Positions 58,061 to 64,000 of a stretch of 64,000 bases of DNA are shown here, one piece after another. The stretch's first letter is position 1. Each line of letters opens with the position of its first letter. The notes beneath the pieces were generated by a model. The model saw only the letters and a program-made list of their open reading frames with translations. It searched no databases and was not told where the DNA came from. The stretch is from Silurus meridionalis. Its lineage: Eukaryota; Chordata; Actinopteri; Siluriformes; Siluridae. Both the position numbers and the translations under genes were made by a program. The DNA lies in the NCBI RefSeq assembly GCF_014805685.1, contig NC_060887.1, positions 11,404,463 to 11,468,462 on the forward strand, written 5' to 3'.

Positions 58061-59095
58061 CACTTTCGTCTCATTTGGAGTCCCGACCCTGACAGAGGTT
58101 CTTCCTGACAGTTTGGTGTAGTAAATAAAGGCATGATTATAAATAAATGAGCGAAGACAAACAGTCTTTATGACAACATAATGGCTGTATCAGGGGAACA
58201 TGGATAGAATTGGTGAGAAATTTGCTCACGTAATTCTATGCTAGCTTAAACATTTAGACGCCATCATGGCTTAATTTCAGACACAAAAGAAGTCCAGGTG
58301 CATAGTGATTAACAGGAGTTGTGGCCAATCAGAACAGAGAGTGTGAGACTGTGTAAGAGTCTAAACAATCCAAATTAAGCAAGAGACTGAAGGACTCGGA
58401 TACACTACACTATATGGAAAAGGAGGATTTAGCCCTACTAAAATGTAACTTTTTTTGCTTAACAGGTAGGACATTTATATTATTTATTTACATCATCTTA
58501 CTTGTTGTAAGGTGGGCTGAAAGCAGTGTAGCACCTTTTGTAAGCTGTTTTGATAAAAGCAAAGATTCAGAGCGTTGCAGTTCTCAGGGTCATCTTCAGA
58601 GGACACAGACAAGTAGAAGTGCTCTGATCAAATGACATAAAAGACAGGTGCGGTCGAATGTGTAATTTTTGCTATTATTAAATAAATGTCTGTTTGTTGT
58701 ATTGTTTGCTTGTTGTATTGTTGTTTTCAATAATATCATGGCAAGGTAGTTTTGAGGCATTTTATTATTAATAGTTAAAGACAAGCTTTAATGGATCGAA
58801 AAAGTGAATAACTGAAATACAATAATAGAAACATTAGTCAAGCCAAACTTAAGAAGACGAAAGACGAAGACGAAGTCAAGCCAAACTTTTGCATAAAAAG
58901 GTGCACCATTTTCTCATATTAAGTCACTGTGATGAAATTGACAGTCAGTCCATTAAGCAGTGGCTTAGATTGAGACTTCGCTGACCAAACTGTGCTGTAG
59001 CTCTGGGGATTAGATATCAGTATATTCCCTTAGTGAGCAGTCATTTGTCCGCTGTTTTATCCTTGAGATCCTGTCGACAGTGTGTTTTGTTTTCT

Positions 59096-59098
<3 letters not shown>

Positions 59099-59160
<62 letters not shown>
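59099..59160. repeat. (GT)n microsatellite
   Basis: About 30 GT units. Confidence 0.95.
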
Positions 59161-59163
<3 letters not shown>

Positions 59164-59287
59164 AGATTTTCCCATGGGACGAAGCGGCAGGATATCAGAG
59201 ATATGCCAGTGTTCAGAAAGAGACCTCCCTCAGGTAACTATATATAAAATATGTAATACAGAAAAATGTTAAATAAAATAAATTTTT

Positions 59288-59290
<3 letters not shown>

Positions 59291-59362
<72 letters not shown>
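59291..59362. repeat. (AT)n microsatellite
   Basis: About 35 AT units. Confidence 0.95.
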
Positions 59363-59370
<8 letters not shown>

Positions 59371-60876
59371 AAATAAATAAATAAACACATCATACCAAAC
59401 TACAAATGCCAAACCAGAAAGTACAACAAAATAAAAGAAAACACTGTGTTCAACTTTGGCATCGAGAAAGAATAAAAAGGTGTTTAATTCTGAAAATAAG
59501 TGACAGTATTTATCTGAGAATCATTTGAGACATATACAGATCCAATTTTGGTCTTGCGTTGTCTTGTTGTTGTGGCAAAAGCGTCCTCATTGACATTTGT
59601 ACTAGTTCTAAATTGTTGTAGTGTATATACTTGAATTCAGCCTTCTGACTGACTGTTCAGACTTTTTGACTGACACATAGCAACACAGATTTGCACTGTA
59701 TGTGGCTCTAAGATTATTTTGTACAGATCTTGGCAATACTTATTCCCCCTAGTGCCATCAATCAAGCTGAAGATTACGTTATCATACTGACCTTTTCATC
59801 CATGTGTGAGGTTTAAAATCTCAAAAAACCCTACTTGCACCTCGTCAATCTGTTCCCCAGTAGTTACATACACATTTTTTATTTTGACGACTACTACAAA
59901 CCATTTATTTCACCATTTATATCATAATTTCCTGAGTTCAGGTCTTTTCTAGTTCAGGTTTTTTCCTTTAAAACAATTTAGCTACTTTTTTACCAACTGT
60001 ATCTGTGATCTGTTCTAGTTTTCATTTACATATGTAGTCATGCATGTCTCCTTTACCTCATAACGTTTTAGAGAAGAACAGGGAAGCAGAGGGAATCTGG
60101 TATTAGTCAGATGTATGCATCTCGGGTACAGGAAACACGTCGTCATTCATCATCATCATCATCTAATAATGATGTCACTGGCTTCTGTTTTTTTTTTTTA
60201 CAGGCACATGGAGGTTGAGTAACTGTACATCTCATCTAATTTCATCTCATCTAATCTCATATTATTCAATGTACCACACATTTCCTGTACATAAATTAGG
60301 GTTTAATTTTAAGGTTAATTGAACTGCAGCTCTGGCTTTGTCAAACATGTGCTTTTCCAAAAAGTGTTGCTTTTTTTTAAAAACTATTTATCATTTAAAT
60401 CATTATAGGTTACATACATTTGAATCGAAACGGCATCACTAAATTATCTTTATAGCTTTGTGCATTATTAAGGAAAAGTTGCTTGTAAAAGGGAGTGTAA
60501 TATGCCACAAAGCACATGAGGACCAAAATTTCTTCACTCCAAAAATGGTTTTCTCATGCATGCACTAACATATACAGACAACAGAGTGGTAGACCTATGA
60601 CAGTAGCTCACTACTACTGCTTTATTTTATCTGAAATCACCTTTGCTTTCTTATTCTTCTACCTTTTTTTTTTTTAATTCCCCTACCTTTTTCACAATCC
60701 TACCTTAATTATATGTATGAGGTCAAAAGAAAACATACAATTCTCTGTGTTCATTCTGTACAACTACACAGTTTCAGGCTTGTATTCTAGTTTTGTTTAT
60801 AACAAGCACTAAAGAGCTTAGTACCTAAATGTATAAAACTGTGTTCAAAGGCCATTTGGCCCTGCTGAGAAGTGTT

Positions 60877-60953
<77 letters not shown>
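60877..60953. repeat. (TG)n microsatellite
   Basis: Alternating TG with one early interruption. Together with the (AC)n tract at 61067-61105 it forms a near-complementary pair about 115 bp apart. Confidence 0.95.
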
Positions 60954-60955
<2 letters not shown>

Positions 60956-61065
60956 ACTTTCACTGTGCAACTGCAAGTGAAAAATGGAAGGAAGCCTGCC
61001 ATGCCTGCAAGTTAATCTGCGAGGAAGCTGAAACAGTTAATGATATTTAGCAGACACACACTTGC

Positions 61066-61110
<45 letters not shown>

Positions 61111-61269
61111 ACAGACCTCTATGCACATCAGGCTAAATATTCTGTATCATACCTCTGAATTCTAAAGCCTCATGTACATTGCATGACACTGCATTACACT
61201 GCATTGCATCTGGAGCAAAACAAGCCTGCGCACGTTTATGGGCTAGTTGCCCTGGCAACCTCATCAGCT

Positions 61270-61350
61270 AATTCCTATTGGTTAGCCTGACAGCGAATCA
61301 GAGCAAGAACTGATTATGTCATATAAAAACAGTGTGGTGCATTAAAAACA
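61270..61350 (+). promoter_or_regulatory. atp8b2: Core promoter of atp8b2 (candidate)
   Basis: An inverted CCAAT box (cctattggttagc, about 61275) and a TATA-like element (catataaaaac, about 61320-61330) precede a CpG-containing stretch (cagtccgcgggcaccg, from about 61349). Spacing of CCAAT to TATA (about 45 bp) and TATA to the GC-rich start (about 25-30 bp) fits a TATA-type start site near 61350. The predicted 5' UTR then runs to the ATG at 61825. Confidence 0.5.
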
Positions 61351-61824
61351 GTCCGCGGGCACCGTTCTGTGACTCGCGAGAGAGACAAGTGCGAGTGACA
61401 TTTGAGCCGCCAGCAGACTTAAAATCAGGGCTTTTTTTTCTGTACAAATCAATAAATGCTGTGTAAAGGAGGATCGTCTTTACACCGAGATCAGATGATA
61501 CCTTAGACAAATCATTTGATTTAGGGAAATTCAGACTGCAGTGCTAGATTGACTGCACAAACCTAATTTAGGAAATGGTGTTAACCAAGACCGTATGAAT
61601 GACCTTCTCTAATGCGGCAAAACAAACATCAGTGAAGACCTCGAGAACTGTCACTCAAACAACGCTGCAGTTTCCAGGCTGTCATGCTCTGCTGTCGAAT
61701 GCTCACTCAGCTTATCACGCATGTATCGATCTCTCAGCATCATTTCATCAGGTGGCTGAATTGATTCCAATAAGAAAAATGTAACCTTCGGAAAAACCTT
61801 CGGAAAACCACTCACGGCTCGAAA

Positions 61825-61903
61825 ATGACTGTTCCTAAAGACTTACCAGGGAAGTTGTTTGCTATAGTTCCTCCACTGAAATGGACTTCGACAAAACAGA
61901 CAG
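61825..61903 (+). CDS. atp8b2: ATP8B2 first coding exon (partial gene)
   Basis: A 79-bp exon encodes MTVPKDLPGKLFAIVPPLKW and six further residues, then a GTAAAA donor. The start MTVPK..P.K...PP..W resembles the alternative N-terminus of mammalian ATP8B2, which precedes the EEERRARANDREYN segment. ATP8B2 is a P4-type ATPase that moves phosphatidylcholine from the outer to the inner leaflet of the plasma membrane, working with a CDC50 subunit. The position downstream of aqp10 in the same orientation mirrors human 1q21.3. No further exon was recognised up to 64000, so the first intron is at least 2.1 kb and the ATPase domains lie outside the window. Earlier ATGs in the presumed 5' UTR (for example at 61596) are not followed by family sequence. 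Confidence 0.72.
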
Positions 61904-62348
61904 GTAAAAAACAAAACGCTTTTCAAGTTATTTATTTATTTTTTTGTCGCATTTCATCCATGTTCGTGCCCATCTCTATATATTGTATGTAGAATGGTAA
62001 AAAAAATTGGATTGTGCTTTTTGTTATTCATTTTATACTTCGAGTTACACAAAACAGCATCCCCCCCTGCTCTCACTCCTCTATCTCACTTGTGCCTCTT
62101 TTCCTCCTCTGACCTTGTATGTGACTCGCTTCTTCCAGCATTACATCATTGATGCATTTTTGTCAGTATTAACCGATCTTTTGAACTGTGCGCTCATGAT
62201 GTCACCTCTGACTACGCCACTTATGATGACTGAGCTTTTCTTACACATTATTCAGTCATTCAGGTCAAAAATCTGATGAATCACAGATACATAAACCCTG
62301 CTGACTCAATAAGATACAAATACAGTACTATCTATAGTACATATATAA

Positions 62349-62379
<31 letters not shown>

Positions 62380-64000
62380 GACACACAGAGTATATACTTT
62401 ATTATATTATTATATTTACATATATTATATATGATTCATATAGACTGAGCCTTAGCTACCAGAAATCATGTTGTACCAGTTTTCTAAAAATTTTCTTAAG
62501 CACATATTCCTTTGGCTTCATGCAGCTAATATAAGTCTAATTATAATAGTCTTGTAAAAAAGGTTCAGAGTCAGAGGGATATATTATAATAGATTGTCAG
62601 ATTAAAACTACTGTATATGTCTGACCTCTTCACATGTGATATATCAGATCTCTTAGTGACATGCTTTTCATTTACAGTTGTGGCACCTAAGTTTGTGGAT
62701 TGACTATTACTTTCTTTTTTAGTATACACGTACCTTTGCCGCTCCTCTGAAGTATGCATGAGCATTTCTGTTTGGTCCTAGTTAGTCATATTGCATCTTT
62801 ACAGTACAGACAAAAAGCCCCAGAGTGAGATTACTGATGCAGTTACTTTCACAAGTAATAGCTTATCTGTCAGTGTTGTATCTGATACTAAAGACTGAAC
62901 CGGAAAAAAAAAATCAGTGTTAGGGTGTTAAAGTTATACCAGCTTAGGGGAGCAACAGTGGAGGTGTTAGAAGGATGCTGAGGGAGTCGGAGATCTTTTG
63001 GAAGTGGATAAACAGAATGAGATGAGTCTGGACAATGACACACAGGCCCATTATCAACAGAGAAAGATGGATAGTATGAAAAAAGCAAGTGTTTATGCGT
63101 GTGTTTGTGTTCATGTCAGTTATGCGTGTCCAAATTCCAACTGTATTTTGAACACATTATTAATTTTTGTCTTATTTTTTTATTGATAACTGTATAAAAT
63201 ACTGAAAAATTTTGGTTTAACACGTTCTTCAAGCACTCGTCTGCTGAGATTTGTGGTTCATTATATATTAATGATTTGGTCCTGAAAAAAGTACTTTCTC
63301 CACAGATGTAAAAAAAAATAAACAATCTTTTGGTGGCATTTAATGACTTTTAGTTTATTTAATAATAGAGTCAAATTTGTGCATTTAATAATAGGCCTAT
63401 ATTTTATAAATGTATTTAAAACCCAAAATAGGAAAGCATCAGGCTGGTAGATGGTGGCACTGGACAACATGCTGCTTTTCGCTCAAGCCATGTTGTCATG
63501 TACTTTAAGTTCAAGGTTCATTTTTTTAGAAACCTTCTCCTTCTCCACTGCAATACTGAATCCTGGTCACAATTTTGGTATTAATCTCTTACCGAGTGTA
63601 ATTGGAATTATGGCCCTAGTCATATAAACCCAGTAGGCATCTGATACACTGTGCTGTTCCGCTTTATGGCCATGGAGAACATTACAGAAGCTTTATATTT
63701 GTATAAGAACATTAAGAATAAAGAAAATGTGTACAGGAGAAATAAATATAAAACAATTCTCGTCCTAAACTCAATCTGGAGCTTTATGTGATGTGTGTAT
63801 ATTTATCTGTGTTAGCACTATAATCTATGAGAGTGTTTTGTCAGTGTAAATAGATCACAGAGTGGCCTTTTAACAGGAAACCGCAGAGGGTGTGAGTAAT
63901 TTAGTGACAGCAAGGACCAGTCGAGGTGTGAGGAAAGCAGAGGCTGCTAAAAGCTGTGCATGCATGTGTTTGGCTTTTTTAAGCACCCGTGGTGCACATT
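61904..64000 (+). other. atp8b2: First intron of atp8b2
   Basis: No second exon was found. Short AT and AC runs near 62340-62385 are the only clear repeats. Other open frames here show no family signature. Confidence 0.55.

Larger units (their letters stand above)
58061..61260. other. Gene-free interval before atp8b2
   Basis: Contains a (GT)n tract at 59099-59160, an (AT)n tract at 59291-59362, a (TG)n tract at 60877-60953 and an (AC)n tract at 61067-61105. One possible 68-bp exon at 59166-59233 is discussed separately. No other coding signal was seen. Confidence 0.5.

Noticed and set aside
1..64000. Bacterial-type systems, CRISPR arrays, tRNA or rRNA genes
   Set aside because: Nothing with a direct-repeat/spacer pattern or tRNA-like fold was recognised. 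The tandem repeats present are microsatellites or minisatellites, and the sequence is vertebrate.

Overview
This is a 64 kb piece of a vertebrate chromosome, almost certainly from a teleost fish. The evidence is split genes with GT-AG introns, long dinucleotide microsatellites ((TA)n, (CA)n, (GA)n), and a heavy load of fish-type Tc1/mariner, hAT, piggyBac, L2-like and RTE-like elements. The abundance of Tc1/mariner copies would fit an ostariophysan such as a catfish, but that is a guess. No tRNA, rRNA or CRISPR array was recognised.

Five genes are supported. (1) 4175-8980, + strand: tuft1 (tuftelin), 11 coding exons, first coding exon not found. (2) 17213-22657, - strand: the C1orf43/NICE-3 homologue, seven exons, complete at 253 aa. 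(3) 29991-37330, + strand: a 1142-aa protein with two C-terminal PDZ domains of the pro-interleukin-16/PDZD2 type, preceded by one very large disordered exon. (4) 41883-45298, + strand: an aqp10-like aquaglyceroporin, six exons, 294 aa. (5) 61825-61903, + strand: the first coding exon of atp8b2 (P4-ATPase flippase), whose remaining exons lie beyond the window. TUFT1, C1orf43, AQP10 and ATP8B2 all lie in human 1q21.3, so the block is a conserved syntenic segment; the PDZ gene is the unexpected member.

Layout: 1-4174 is tuft1 upstream or intron sequence with repeats. 10-17 kb is a cluster of DNA transposons, including two hAT elements bounded by perfect 8-bp target duplications. 22.7-30 kb is mostly gene-free, with a CpG-containing promoter at its left edge and GA-rich satellite at 27.5-27.9 kb. 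32.6-36.8 kb holds PDZ-gene introns loaded with mariner/Tc1 copies. 45.3-61.3 kb is a gene desert with nested transposons: a Tc1 inside another repeat at 46.3-48.3 kb, and an L2-like LINE inside a rearranged piggyBac at 49.1-53.3 kb. The atp8b2 promoter is near 61.3 kb. The genes share no common pathway; they are separate single-gene units. The most unusual structures are the palindromic piggyBac/LINE composite, the two-PDZ IL16-like gene without the usual inter-PDZ linker, a GC-AG intron in tuft1, and an approximately 19-bp degenerate tandem array in a C1orf43 intron.
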